Origin: Chitinophagaceae bacterium
GTDB lineage: Bacteria > Bacteroidota > Bacteroidia > Chitinophagales > Chitinophagaceae
Direction of reading: 5' to 3'
Assembly: GCA_016720825.1 (NCBI GenBank)
Contig: JADKJV010000001.1
Span: 434,001 to 498,000 of the forward strand
Length of the DNA: 64,000 nt
A program made the translations under genes and the position numbers. Under the pieces are notes generated by a model, which saw only the letters and a program-made list of their open reading frames with translations, ran no database searches and was not told where the DNA came from. Shown here one piece after another: positions 8,212 to 16,775 of this stretch (positions are counted from its first letter, which is position 1; each line of letters opens with the position of its first letter).

Positions 8212-8868
8212 TCAGAAAGTAGCAATTTCAGTTACGCCGCCTTTTGGCAGGTCACCGATTTTAACCAGGATTTTCGTACCCAGCGGCAGGAAGAGATCCA
8301 CCCTGGATCCGAATTTAATGAAACCCATTTCCGCGGTTTGCTCCACTTGTTGTCCGGGTTTCAGGTAGTTCACAATCCTTTTAGCCAGTGCCCCGGCAAT
8401 TTGTTTTACCAGAATCTCGCGGCCCTCAGAACGATAGACAACGGTATGCCTTTCATTTTCTGTAGATGATTTGGGATGCCAGGCAACGAGGTATTTGCCT
8501 TTGTGGAACTGGCTGTACACTACCTCCCCGCTTACGGGATTCCGGTTTACGTGTACATTCATCGGGCTCATGAAAATGGAGACCTGGATTCTTTTATCGG
8601 TAAAATATTCATCCGCCTGCACTTCTTCGATGGCTACTACCTTACCATCAGCAGGCGCAATCACAGCGCCGGCTTTTACCGTTAAAACCCTGGCGGGTAT
8701 CCTGAAAAAAGAAACAAGGAACACCAGAAGGCCGAGTGTACCTACAAAAATGATCCAGCTCAGCAGGGGGGAATAAAAGCTCAGGAAATAAAATGAAAGC
8801 AGGTTAATCAGACCGAATACCAGTGTTCCTGCAGCTATGGTTTTATATCCTTCGCGGTGTATCGTCAT
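8212..8868 (-). CDS. psd: Phosphatidylserine decarboxylase family proenzyme
   Basis: 218 residues, the short bacterial Psd form. Two N-terminal membrane segments (about 10-55) anchor it. The C-terminal part holds the self-cleavage site FGSRVD, where Ser becomes the pyruvoyl group of the alpha chain, and the IAPADGKV and NVHVNRNPVSG stretches around the active site. It makes phosphatidylethanolamine. It lies 1.7 kb from cdsA, which starts the same lipid route. Confidence 0.92.
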   Translation of the reverse strand: MTIHREGYKTIAAGTLVFGLINLLSFYFLSFYSPLLSWIIFVGTLGLLVFLVSFFRIPARVLTVKAGAVIAPADGKVVAIEEVQADEYFTDKRIQVSIFMSPMNVHVNRNPVSGEVVYSQFHKGKYLVAWHPKSSTENERHTVVYRSEGREILVKQIAGALAKRIVNYLKPGQQVEQTAEMGFIKFGSRVDLFLPLGTKILVKIGDLPKGGVTEIATF

Positions 8869-8872
8869 TTTA

Positions 8873-8892
8873 TGGCGTTGACGCCAAAATTA
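8873..8892 (-). promoter_or_regulatory. psd promoter with overlapping perfect palindrome
   Basis: TAATTTTG (8885-8892, minus strand) is a perfect -7 box. TGGCGT-TG-ACGCCA (8873-8886) is a perfect palindrome touching it and lying over the expected transcript start, so it could be an operator or a 5' hairpin. Confidence 0.45.
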
Positions 8893-8914
8893 AGGAAAAG
8901 AAGGGCGAATATAA

Positions 8915-9616
8915 CTAACGATCCTGTGCTTTACCGATCCTGCAAATCAGCCGGATACCCATTGTGAAGTGTACCCCTGTCCGCAATCCTTCATACTGGT
9001 AAGCACCATTAAAATGAAAGGCCCCTTTGATGGGGGAATAGGATGTAAGATGCAGGTTCTCTGCTTCAGAATAAGTGGTATTCACCCAGCGGAATCCAAA
9101 ACCCATGAAATAATCAATGGAAAGAATATCAGCCGCCCTGAACAATACGCCCAGCTGGCCTGCAATGGTTTGAACCGGGCTTTTAATATGTGCCCTGTCA
9201 TAATTATTTACTGAGTCAGTCCTGTTTTTCAAAAAATAGTACCCGCCTCTTTCATTGTCAAAACTCCGGCTGGCGTGACTGTACTGAAGGGCAACATACA
9301 TTTTGGGGCGATTGGCTCCGGCCGGCAGGTAATAACGTAACTCAGGTTTGATGCGCAGGTATTTCTTATGCATGCCGGTACTGTCGGAATTATTTTTCGG
9401 ACCCGGGAAAAAGCTCAGCTCAGTAAACAATGAAAGCTTTTCGGAGAACCGGAATTCCGCCCCGGTTGAAACGCCTAAGTTCATGGAACGGATAGGCAAT
9501 AAAGCGGGGCCGAGGCTTACTGAAAAACGGGAATTCCCTGCTGTTGAATCCTTCTGGGAAAAGCAAACAGTTGCAGAAAATATCAAAATCAATATTATCA
9601 GCAAGGTCCGGCGCAT
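8915..9616 (-). CDS. Putative outer-membrane beta-barrel protein
   Basis: 233 residues. A signal peptide (MRRTLLIILILIFSATVCFSQ) is followed by alternating beta-strand sequence rich in Tyr, Gly and Ser, with strand pairs typical of an 8- to 10-stranded barrel (GAEFRFSEKLSLFTELSFF, KPELRYYLP, VALQYSHASR) and a final strand before a short basic tail. I recognise no specific family. ATG at 9616 is chosen because the alternative TTG at 9622 lies in the -7 box. Confidence 0.75.
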   Translation of the reverse strand: MRRTLLIILILIFSATVCFSQKDSTAGNSRFSVSLGPALLPIRSMNLGVSTGAEFRFSEKLSLFTELSFFPGPKNNSDSTGMHKKYLRIKPELRYYLPAGANRPKMYVALQYSHASRSFDNERGGYYFLKNRTDSVNNYDRAHIKSPVQTIAGQLGVLFRAADILSIDYFMGFGFRWVNTTYSEAENLHLTSYSPIKGAFHFNGAYQYEGLRTGVHFTMGIRLICRIGKAQDR

Positions 9617-9619
9617 ATC

Positions 9620-9627
9620 CAAATTTA
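9620..9627 (-). promoter_or_regulatory. -7 box of the barrel gene
   Basis: TAAATTTG on the minus strand, only 3 nt before the ATG, which would give a leaderless message. Confidence 0.45.
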
Positions 9628-9648
9628 ATGAATTCCCGGAACGATAAT

Positions 9649-10614
9649 TCAGATTATAAGCAGGTAAAGCCAGGCAAATGGGATAGCCAGCAACAGGGAA
9701 TCAAAGCGGTCGAGGAACCCGCCATGGCCGGGCATGAAATGACCGCTGTCTTTTACGCCAGCCATGCGCTTAAGCTTTGATTCAAGCAAATCACCTACTG
9801 TACCGGTAATAGCAACAACCCCCGCCAGCAGGTACCAGGTATACGTGGGTATGGTTAAAGAAAAACCAGTCCCCGCAAAAGGAAAGAGTGTGCCGCATAG
9901 CCATCCGGTTACACCAACAGCGAGTATAATCCCGCCAATCGTTCCTTCCCAGGTTTTTTTGGGGGAAATTTTTGACAACGGTGTTTTTCCAATCAGTGAA
10001 CCAACAATATATGCCATCGTATCATTGATCCAGATAATCGCAATGATGATAGCAGGAAGAATCCAGGGAAACCTGAACAAAGAAAATTCACGCATGTTTG
10101 GAGCATTCTTCAGGGCATATTCTGCCTTAATTGTAATACCATCACGAAAGACCAGACTAAACTGCCTTTCCGGAAATCCGAATAAATCCATCATGAAACC
10201 GAGGCTCAGGGAAATATATACCAGCCCAAAAGCGGAGTATGCAATATGTTTTAACCGGATTTGTTTCGACAACAGCAATTCCATCAGCGGCAACGCGAAA
10301 ATAATCGCCAGTCCAATCCACCAGCCGGCTTCATGCATGGGGAAACCACCGATCCGGCACTGGTCAGGACTAAACCAGAGCAACAGGCACCAGCCCGCAA
10401 TCATCACTCCATATTTATGAAACACATTTAACTCGCCGTATTCGGGATCCATTTTACGGATCAGTTTCTGGTATTCCATCCAGCAGCCAAAATGGATAAT
10501 GGAAAACAACAGGAAATAAGTCCAGGCATGCAGGGTCAGTCCCGCTACCATCACCACCGCAAATAATGCCGCTGTGCCTGTTCTTGTTTGAAATGTTTTC
10601 CAGTTAAATGCCAT
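9649..10614 (-). CDS. cdsA: Phosphatidate cytidylyltransferase
   Basis: 321 residues with about eight membrane segments. The C-terminal CdsA signature is complete: SKLKRMAGVKDSGHFMPGHG followed by GFLDRFDS. It converts phosphatidic acid and CTP to CDP-diacylglycerol in the inner membrane. The ATG at 10614 (MAFNWKTF) is preferred to a TTG at 10620. It starts 10 nt after the CPBP gene, so the two probably share a transcript. Confidence 0.95.
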   Translation of the reverse strand: MAFNWKTFQTRTGTAALFAVVMVAGLTLHAWTYFLLFSIIHFGCWMEYQKLIRKMDPEYGELNVFHKYGVMIAGWCLLLWFSPDQCRIGGFPMHEAGWWIGLAIIFALPLMELLLSKQIRLKHIAYSAFGLVYISLSLGFMMDLFGFPERQFSLVFRDGITIKAEYALKNAPNMREFSLFRFPWILPAIIIAIIWINDTMAYIVGSLIGKTPLSKISPKKTWEGTIGGIILAVGVTGWLCGTLFPFAGTGFSLTIPTYTWYLLAGVVAITGTVGDLLESKLKRMAGVKDSGHFMPGHGGFLDRFDSLLLAIPFAWLYLLII

Positions 10615-10624
10615 AATCAAAAAA

Positions 10625-11578
10625 TCAGAAAGGATTGTCTTTTACAGGAACCGAATCATCCGCATAGATATCCGTGTATGTTGTTTTCGAAACTTTCACC
10701 ATCCAGGTTCCGATCAGAGAAATAACCAGGAAACTGGCAGCAGCATACAAAGCAATATCCGGTATGTTACCTCCCTTTTCGATATCAAGGTTTTCCGGAC
10801 TGAAATAAGCAACAGTAATCAATATAGCATCGTATGCAAAATGCGCCGCGATGGCAACCCATAAACTGCCGCTGTACCAATACACCATACCCAGTATAAC
10901 TCCCAATGCAAAACGCGGCAGGAATCCAAAAAACTGCATATGCAAGGCAGAAAATAACAGCGCAGAAATAATGATCCCAGCCCAGTGATTCCTGAACAGC
11001 TTAATAAACAACCGCTGCAGCATGCCCCTGAATAACAACTCCTCACCCACAGCTGCCAGCCCGGCAATAAAAACAATATTCATCAACAGGTCACTGATCG
11101 TATGCCGCGACAGCAATCCTTTGATCATATTACTTGCACCGTCTTCTTTATCCTGCATCCAGCTCGTCCATGATTCAGGGAAAGGAATCTGCTGGTTGAT
11201 TTGTCCGAGCCATTCAACAAACGGCAGCGACAACAATAACATGCCAGCTCCGGCTAAATAATAAAGCGGATGCCAGGGTTTGCGCATCCGCAGGTATGCC
11301 GGCGTGTTTTCGCTGAACAGCTTTGATCCAAACCAAACCGGTATCACAAACAGTGTAATAAATTGTATCACCTGCAGGGCACGCAGCAGGTTGGCATATT
11401 TAGCCAGTGAAAGGTCCCATTTAGCCGTGTTTGCAATCTCCCCCAGGCTCATGCCTGTTATCCCTGAAATGATAACGGGACCGATAATACCGCCCAGCAT
11501 CGTAAAACTCACCAGGGCTATGGAAATCACCACCGCAAGCTGTACACCCGCACTCTTTGTCTTTAATAGCCCCTTCAT
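10625..11578 (-). CDS. CPBP family intramembrane metalloprotease
   Basis: 317 residues, about eight membrane spans. It has the Abi/CPBP motifs EELLFRG (metal-binding Glu pair plus Arg), FSALHMQFFGF (His) and HFAYDA. The family includes the CAAX prenyl-protease-like enzymes and many membrane proteins of unknown target. The track's TTG start at 11617 falls in the -7 box, so ATG at 11578 is used. It heads an operon with cdsA. Confidence 0.88.
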   Translation of the reverse strand: MKGLLKTKSAGVQLAVVISIALVSFTMLGGIIGPVIISGITGMSLGEIANTAKWDLSLAKYANLLRALQVIQFITLFVIPVWFGSKLFSENTPAYLRMRKPWHPLYYLAGAGMLLLSLPFVEWLGQINQQIPFPESWTSWMQDKEDGASNMIKGLLSRHTISDLLMNIVFIAGLAAVGEELLFRGMLQRLFIKLFRNHWAGIIISALLFSALHMQFFGFLPRFALGVILGMVYWYSGSLWVAIAAHFAYDAILITVAYFSPENLDIEKGGNIPDIALYAAASFLVISLIGTWMVKVSKTTYTDIYADDSVPVKDNPF

Positions 11579-11600
11579 GCTGAAAGCCCGTTTTAATTTG

Positions 11601-11622
11601 TAAATTTGCAGGTTCAAAAATA
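11601..11622. promoter_or_regulatory. Divergent -7 boxes between the CPBP gene and dusB
   Basis: TAAATTTG on the plus strand (11601-11608, towards dusB) and TATTTTTG on the minus strand (11615-11622, towards the CPBP gene) are 6 nt apart. Polymerases at the two could not bind at once. Confidence 0.5.
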
Positions 11623-11672
11623 GCCGACCGGGGGCAGAATCAGGTTAATATTTTATACCCGGCTCAGATAAA

Positions 11673-12710
11673 ATGGTGAAAATCGGTCACATAGAACTCC
11701 CTGATTTCCCGCTCCTCCTGGCCCCCATGGAGGATGTGAGTGATCCCCCTTTCCGTGCAGTTTGCAAGGACAAGGGTGCCGACCTCATGTACACCGAATT
11801 TATCTCCTCTGAAGGCCTGATCCGGGACGCTATCAAAAGCCGTAAAAAACTGGACATATTCGACTACGAACGTCCCGTAGGTATCCAGATTTTCGGTGGC
11901 GACGAAGAAAGCCTGTCCATGGCCGCCAAAATCGTTCACGTTACCCAACCCGACCTGCTCGATATTAATTTCGGCTGCCCGGTTAAAAAAGTAGCGCTGA
12001 AAGGTGCCGGTGCCGGCGTGTTGAAAGATATTGACCTGATGGTCCGGCTCACCAGCGCTGTGGTGAAATCAACCAGCCTGCCTGTAACTGTAAAAACAAG
12101 GCTTGGATGGGATGAGAACACAAAAAACATTGAAGAGGTGGCCGAACGTTTGCAGGATGTGGGCATCAAAGCCCTCGCCATCCATGGCCGCACGCGTACG
12201 CAGATGTACAAAGGCGAAGCCGACTGGACGCTGATCGGCAAAGTGAAAAACAATCCGCGAATCACTATTCCCATTTTTGGCAATGGCGACATTGACTCAC
12301 CGGAAAAAGCACTGGAATATAAAAACCGTTATGGCGTTGATGGAATCATGATCGGCCGCGCCGCCATCGGCTATCCCTGGATATTTAATGAGATCAAACA
12401 TTTCGTAAAAACCGGGGAACACCTGCCCGCTCCCACCATTGAAGACCGTGTAGCGGTTTGCCGCAAACACCTCCGCAAATCGGTGGAATGGAAAAACCAT
12501 ATCGTAGGCATCAACGAAATGCGCCGGCATTATGCCAATTACCTGAAAGGCTTACCCAACATCAAGGAATACAGGAATAAACTGGTGACGATTAAATCCG
12601 AAGAAGAAATCAACGCGGTACTGGATGAAATCGTGAAAGTATACGCAGGTTACCAGTTTGAAAAAACGGCGATTGAACTGGTGGATTATCATCAGAAATG
12701 CCCTGTTTAA
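11673..12710 (+). CDS. dusB: tRNA-dihydrouridine synthase DusB
   Basis: 345 residues. A TIM barrel begins LLLAPMEDVSDPPFRAV; the catalytic cysteine is Cys102 in DINFGCPVKK; HGRTRTQMYKG and GIMIGRAAIGYPWIF bind FMN. The helical C-terminal domain covers roughly residues 250-345. It reduces uridines in the D loop of tRNA. The N-terminus matches the family without extension. It is monocistronic, followed by a repeat-filled spacer. Confidence 0.95.
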   Translation: MVKIGHIELPDFPLLLAPMEDVSDPPFRAVCKDKGADLMYTEFISSEGLIRDAIKSRKKLDIFDYERPVGIQIFGGDEESLSMAAKIVHVTQPDLLDINFGCPVKKVALKGAGAGVLKDIDLMVRLTSAVVKSTSLPVTVKTRLGWDENTKNIEEVAERLQDVGIKALAIHGRTRTQMYKGEADWTLIGKVKNNPRITIPIFGNGDIDSPEKALEYKNRYGVDGIMIGRAAIGYPWIFNEIKHFVKTGEHLPAPTIEDRVAVCRKHLRKSVEWKNHIVGINEMRRHYANYLKGLPNIKEYRNKLVTIKSEEEINAVLDEIVKVYAGYQFEKTAIELVDYHQKCPV

Positions 12711-12712
12711 AC

Positions 12713-13072
12713 AAATCCCAAATTCCAAATAACAAATTCCAAACGTCTAACAGGATACATTTCTGGACAATTAGGCATTACGCAAGCCTGTGCTTAAGGA
12801 GAAGTTCCGCTTTAGTAAACCCTTTGCGTCTTTGCGCCTTTGCGGTTACTGTATTTTTTACGCCATTCAAATAAGAGATTTTTCGAATTACTGTAAGGGT
12901 ATTTGTTTTATTAAAATACAAATACCGCAAAGGCGCAAAGACGCAAAGGGTGAACTAATTTTGAAAATTTCTTTATTTGCAGGCATGCGTAAAGCTTAAT
13001 CATTCAAGTACGCTTCCCGGTTAGATGTTTGGTCCCGATAGCTATCGGGATGTTATTTGGAATTTGGGATTT
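12713..13072. repeat. Nested inverted-repeat element (MITE-like)
   Basis: This fills the gap between dusB and the next gene. The outer arms are a perfect 21-bp inverted repeat (12713-12733 and 13052-13072). Inside is a perfect 27-bp inverted repeat (12820-12846 and 12924-12950) made of 8-nt units such as CGCAAAGG, CGCAAAGA. TCCCGATAGCTATCGGGA, an 18-bp palindrome, sits at 13033-13050. The right outer arm runs into the 3' end of the convergent gene. No ORF inside looks real. Confidence 0.85.
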
Positions 13073-13301
13073 TTAATACGTGTACAAAACCAATTAACGA
13101 AACAACACACCAAGTTGCTTCCAAAACCACAAAAGGCCAGTAATTAATAAGCCACGAAGCCAAACAAGCCAGCGCAGCACCAATCACATTGCCGAGGAAA
13201 AACAGCAACCCGTCTTTCTTCATCCACCCAAAAGTATTCCCTGCATAAGCCAGCAGGATCAGTCCGACACCGACGGTGCCGATCAGGTCATTGGTATTCA
13301 T
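13053..13301 (-). CDS. Small membrane protein resembling CBU_0592 family
   Basis: 82 residues with three hydrophobic segments (about 7-23, 33-50, 55-76). It resembles the short CBU_0592-type membrane proteins by size and layout (GVGLILLAYAGNTFGW); the function is unknown. It overlaps the upstream gene by 4 nt (ATGA). Its last seven codons and stop are supplied by the outer arm of the neighbouring repeat element, so the C-terminus is probably not original. Confidence 0.7.
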   Translation of the reverse strand: MNTNDLIGTVGVGLILLAYAGNTFGWMKKDGLLFFLGNVIGAALACLASWLINYWPFVVLEATWCVVSLIGFVHVLKIPNSK

Positions 13302-13819
13302 CCGGGTTGTTTATTGGTAAATGATTTCAGTTCCTGCAAGTAAACGGAACCCCTTCGCTCTGCAAAATAATCTGCCCCCAGCGCCAGGAAAGCCATGATG
13401 GCCAGTCCGGCACCCGCACCACGCATCATTTCCTTTCCCGGTTTTTCTTTCAAATAGAAAAACAGGAAAATGCCCGCTGCCAGCAATGCAATTTCCACCC
13501 AGCGGTAGATCATAAAATTCTTCATCACTGTTTCCATGCGGGGAATCTCTTTTGATTTCAGGTCACCGGGATTCATATCATAAGCATACACATTGCGTTT
13601 GATATCCTCCGGGCTTCTTTTGTACACCGTGTATCCCACAACCGCTAACAGCAAACCAACCACCACTAATGGTATCGCCATGCCTTTGTAGAAATTCCCT
13701 TTCAGCACCAGGAAACAAACCAATGCGCCGGCCACAGCCAGAAAACCGATGAGCATGAATATCCAGCTCTCGGACCTTTCAGCCATGAAATATTTTTCAA
13801 TAGATGCTTTTGTCAGCAT
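13298..13819 (-). CDS. Conserved membrane protein of unknown function
   Basis: 173 residues. Four hydrophobic segments occur as two pairs (about 17-37 and 43-65; 103-121 and 130-150), separated by a soluble loop containing DIKRNVYAYDMNPGDLKSKEIPRM. I recognise no family. It is translationally coupled to the small membrane protein downstream, suggesting they act together. Confidence 0.7.
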   Translation of the reverse strand: MLTKASIEKYFMAERSESWIFMLIGFLAVAGALVCFLVLKGNFYKGMAIPLVVVGLLLAVVGYTVYKRSPEDIKRNVYAYDMNPGDLKSKEIPRMETVMKNFMIYRWVEIALLAAGIFLFFYLKEKPGKEMMRGAGAGLAIMAFLALGADYFAERRGSVYLQELKSFTNKQPG

Positions 13820-13851
13820 ACGCGTATTCTTAATTGGGATAATAAATGTAA

Positions 13852-14439
13852 TCAGGGTTTTATGGCTTCTTTCACTTCATCCGATAAAGGATCTACGGAA
13901 GGGCCAAAATACCGTATCAGTGACCCGTTTTCATCCACCAGGTATTTGGAAAAATTCCAGGTGGGCGATTGGCCGTTCCATCCGTTTTGGGAAGCATCCG
14001 TCAGCCATTTGAATATCACCTGTTGGGATTCACCAGGAATCACCGACGCTTTTTTCACCAACGGGAATTTCACCCCGTAATTCACCTGGCAGAATGAAGC
14101 AATCTCTTCATCCGTTCCCTTTTCCTGTTCTTTAAAATCATTGGCAGGAAAACCAATCACCACCAGTCCGGGCTGGTGCTTTTCATATAATTCCTGCAGT
14201 GCTTTATACTGGTGTGTATAACCGCAGTTGCTGGCTGTATTCACCAGCAAAACCTGTTTGCCGCGCAGGGTGGCAAAATCCATAACTGAACCATTGTTCA
14301 ATTCAGCTTTCAGCGAATAAAACGAAACCGGCGCAGGCAGGTTTCCTTTCAGTACTTCTGTCATTTTCCCTCCTTTTTTACCGGTCAGCCACATCAGCAC
14401 CGGATAAATCCCTTTCAGTAATTTTTGCCTGAACGTCAT
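13852..14439 (-). CDS. Glutathione peroxidase family protein
   Basis: 195 residues, thioredoxin fold. LLVNTASNCGYTHQY carries the peroxidatic Cys, followed by GFPANDF (active-site Asn region) and a conserved WNFSKYLVDENG. In place of selenocysteine there is Cys, as usual in bacteria; such enzymes generally use thioredoxin. The N-terminal 40 residues are a hydrophobic and basic extension without a clear signal cleavage site. The nearby SOD and ALDH genes also handle oxidative damage, but are not in one operon. Confidence 0.9.
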   Translation of the reverse strand: MTFRQKLLKGIYPVLMWLTGKKGGKMTEVLKGNLPAPVSFYSLKAELNNGSVMDFATLRGKQVLLVNTASNCGYTHQYKALQELYEKHQPGLVVIGFPANDFKEQEKGTDEEIASFCQVNYGVKFPLVKKASVIPGESQQVIFKWLTDASQNGWNGQSPTWNFSKYLVDENGSLIRYFGPSVDPLSDEVKEAIKP

Positions 14440-14504
14440 GATTTGTTTGTCTTTTAATATATCCTGTCATTAACAACACTTGCAACCTCACACTGTTCAG
14501 CCGC

Positions 14505-15878
14505 TTACCTGATAATTTTCTTAAACCATTTCAGTTTCCCTTTAAACGGCGGGTATTTGAAAGACGGATCAAACCAGGTAGGTGTTTTCAATATTGATTT
14601 TCTATGGCTGAATGTATCAAACGAAGCGCGGCCATGGTAATTACCAATTCCGCTGTTGCCCCGTCCGCCTGCAGGCAAATGGTGGTTGGCAAACTGCCAG
14701 CTTGAATTATTCACGCATCCGCCACCGGCAGGCACATCCTTCAGCCATTCTTCTTCTTTTTTGCGACTGGCAGTATATACATACATGGCCAGCGGATTGG
14801 GATGCTGCTCTATGATGGCCAGTGCTTCTTCCCTGGTATTAAATGGAATCACCGGCAGAATGGGACCAAATATTTCATCCCGCATAACACCGGCATCCGG
14901 TTTTAAATCTGTCATTAATGTGGGCTCGATATAACGCGTAGCCCGGTCCGTTTTGCCGCCATGGTAAATAGTTCCGTCTCCGAGGTAAGCGGACAGCCGG
15001 CTGAATTGCCTGTCGTTGATAATCTTCCCGTAATTATAACTCTGCGAAGGATCTTCACCGAAAAATGCCAGGATCTGTGCCTGCAGTGCTTTCAGCATTT
15101 CATCTTTTACAGAAGCATGCACTAACACATAATCAGGTGCCACACACATCTGGCCGGCATTGGAAAATTTGGTCATAGCAATCCTTCTCGCTGCCACTTT
15201 TATATTTGCATCCGGTTCAATGATGCAGGGACTTTTACCACCCAGTTCCAGTGTTACAGGAACCAGTTGTGAAGCAGCCATGGTGTAAATGATTTTCCCA
15301 ACCAGGGGACTGCCGGTATAAAACACATGATCAAACCTGAATCCGTTCATCAGTTCCGGAACCACCACGGCGCCTTCACCTTCCACATACATCACATAGT
15401 CCGGGGGAAATACTTCTGTTATAATTTTTTTAATCACTGCATTGGTAGCAGGAGAAAATTCACTGGGTTTCATCACCACGCTGTTGCCGGCTGCGATGGC
15501 ACCGATCAGGGGAACCATCACCAGCTGGAAAGGATAATTCCAGGGACCGATAATCAGCACCACGCCCATCGGTTCTTTCAGTATGCGGCTGGAAGAAGGG
15601 AAATTCACCAGGTTGGTGCCCACTGATTCGGGCATCATCCAGCGGCGCAGGTGTTTGATCGTATAATTGAGTTCTGCCAGTACCAACCCTGTTTCTGTAG
15701 CCCATACTTCTTCCTTGCATTTGCCCAGGTCTGTTTGCAGGGCTTCATATAATTCCTCTTCATGACTCAGTATGGAACTCCTGAATTTTTTCAGGTAACC
15801 GATCCGGGCCTCGCGGGTCCTCACTGCACCACTGCGGAAAAAAGTACGCAGCTTTTCCACGTCAGCTATATTGATCAT
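14505..15878 (-). CDS. Aldehyde dehydrogenase family protein
   Basis: 457 residues from ATG at 15878; a longer frame reaching 16028 would overlap tadA and its promoter. It has GPWNYPFQL (NAD fold), ELGGKSP (general-base Glu), NAGQMC (catalytic Cys) and EIFGPILPV. The short length and lack of the N-terminal extension resemble the class-3 fatty-aldehyde type. The C-terminus (RASFDTFSHRKSIL and a basic WFKKIIR tail) also fits that class, where it aids membrane binding. Confidence 0.92.
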   Translation of the reverse strand: MINIADVEKLRTFFRSGAVRTREARIGYLKKFRSSILSHEEELYEALQTDLGKCKEEVWATETGLVLAELNYTIKHLRRWMMPESVGTNLVNFPSSSRILKEPMGVVLIIGPWNYPFQLVMVPLIGAIAAGNSVVMKPSEFSPATNAVIKKIITEVFPPDYVMYVEGEGAVVVPELMNGFRFDHVFYTGSPLVGKIIYTMAASQLVPVTLELGGKSPCIIEPDANIKVAARRIAMTKFSNAGQMCVAPDYVLVHASVKDEMLKALQAQILAFFGEDPSQSYNYGKIINDRQFSRLSAYLGDGTIYHGGKTDRATRYIEPTLMTDLKPDAGVMRDEIFGPILPVIPFNTREEALAIIEQHPNPLAMYVYTASRKKEEEWLKDVPAGGGCVNNSSWQFANHHLPAGGRGNSGIGNYHGRASFDTFSHRKSILKTPTWFDPSFKYPPFKGKLKWFKKIIR

Positions 15879-15884
15879 TAAGTT

Positions 15885-15892
15885 TAAATTTG
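15885..15892 (+). promoter_or_regulatory. -7 box of tadA
   Basis: TAAATTTG, a perfect TAnnTTTG, 29 nt before the tadA ATG and just upstream of the divergent ALDH start. Confidence 0.5.
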
Positions 15893-15921
15893 ATCTCAAG
15901 TTAGTTAAATCTGATCTTGGG

Positions 15922-16362
15922 ATGACAGACGAATACTTCATGACACAGGCCCTGAAAGAGGCCCGGCAGGCACAGGACGAGGAAGAAATTCCCGTTGGTG
16001 CCGTGGTGGTGATGCAGGGAAAGATCATTGCCCGCGGACATAATATGACCGAACGGCTGCAGGATCCTACGGCCCATGCGGAAATGATTGCATTGACCTC
16101 AGCTTATAATACCCTGGGCAGCAAATACCTTCCGGAAGCCACACTGTATGTGACCCTGGAACCCTGCCTGATGTGCGCCGGTGCCATTTACTGGAGCAAA
16201 CTCGGGCGGATCGTTTATGGTGCGGAAGATCCTAAAAACGGTTACCGGAAAACAACGGCTGCCAACTGGCCGTTCCATCCTAAAACGGAACTGATCCGGG
16301 GCGTGCTTGCAGAAGAATGTGCCCGGCTGATGACAGAATTTTTCAGGAATAAAAGAAAATAA
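15922..16362 (+). CDS. tadA: tRNA-specific adenosine deaminase TadA-like nucleoside deaminase
   Basis: 146 residues. Zinc ligands are His52 in AHAE (Glu54 the proton shuttle) and the PCLMC pair Cys82/Cys85. The family member TadA makes inosine at the tRNA-Arg wobble position; related enzymes deaminate guanine, so assignment rests on overall similarity (EEIPVGAVVV, LYVTLEPCLMCAGAI). ATG at 15922 is chosen over a TTG 51 nt upstream that precedes the promoter box. Its stop overlaps the next ATG. Confidence 0.88.
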   Translation: MTDEYFMTQALKEARQAQDEEEIPVGAVVVMQGKIIARGHNMTERLQDPTAHAEMIALTSAYNTLGSKYLPEATLYVTLEPCLMCAGAIYWSKLGRIVYGAEDPKNGYRKTTAANWPFHPKTELIRGVLAEECARLMTEFFRNKRK

Positions 16363-16691
16363 TGGCGATCGCGAAAAAGAAAAAAAAGGCCGCAAAAAAA
16401 GCAGCTGCAAAAAGTATATTGGTGCATCCCCGCACTGGCAGCACAAAAAACATTGACCGGAAAAATTATACTGCCATCAAAAATGCTATCCTGACGGCTT
16501 TGAAAGGCAAACGGGCCCTCCCCTTTTCCGAGTTAAGCCGGGAAGTGAGGGTACTGATCCGCAAAAACAACCCGGATTTTACCGGCTCCATTCCCTGGTA
16601 CACCATTTCCGTACGGCTTGACCTTGAAACAAAAGGCATTGTGGAAACGGTTGTTGTTAAAGGCCAGAAACTCAACCGGCTCCCCCGCTGA
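16362..16691 (+). CDS. Small basic protein of unknown function, probably nucleic-acid binding
   Basis: 109 residues. A Lys/Ala-rich tail (1-18) precedes a compact domain of about 85 residues with helix-helix-strand pattern (YTAIKNAILTALKG, LPFSELSREVRVLIRK, VRLDLETKGIVETV) reminiscent of a winged helix. It starts in the tadA stop codon, so the two are co-translated. I cannot assign a family with certainty. A hairpin CGGGAAG/CTTCCCG follows at 16701-16719 and may end the transcript. Confidence 0.7.
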   Translation: MAIAKKKKKAAKKAAAKSILVHPRTGSTKNIDRKNYTAIKNAILTALKGKRALPFSELSREVRVLIRKNNPDFTGSIPWYTISVRLDLETKGIVETVVVKGQKLNRLPR

Positions 16692-16735
16692 TTTCGAATT
16701 CGGGAAGATTTGCTTCCCGGTAAACCGGATGGTCA

Positions 16736-16743
16736 TACATTTG
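16736..16743 (+). promoter_or_regulatory. -7 box of the SOD gene
   Basis: TACATTTG, with a TTTG 23 nt upstream at 16709-16712 as a possible -33 element. Confidence 0.55.
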
Positions 16744-16775
16744 TTATCCTATAATAACACTTTAAATCATAGACT

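Noticed and set aside
12790..12999. 69-residue frame in the dusB downstream gap
   Set aside because: It is made of the GCAAAG inverted repeat (LRLCGY, IPQRRKDAKG).
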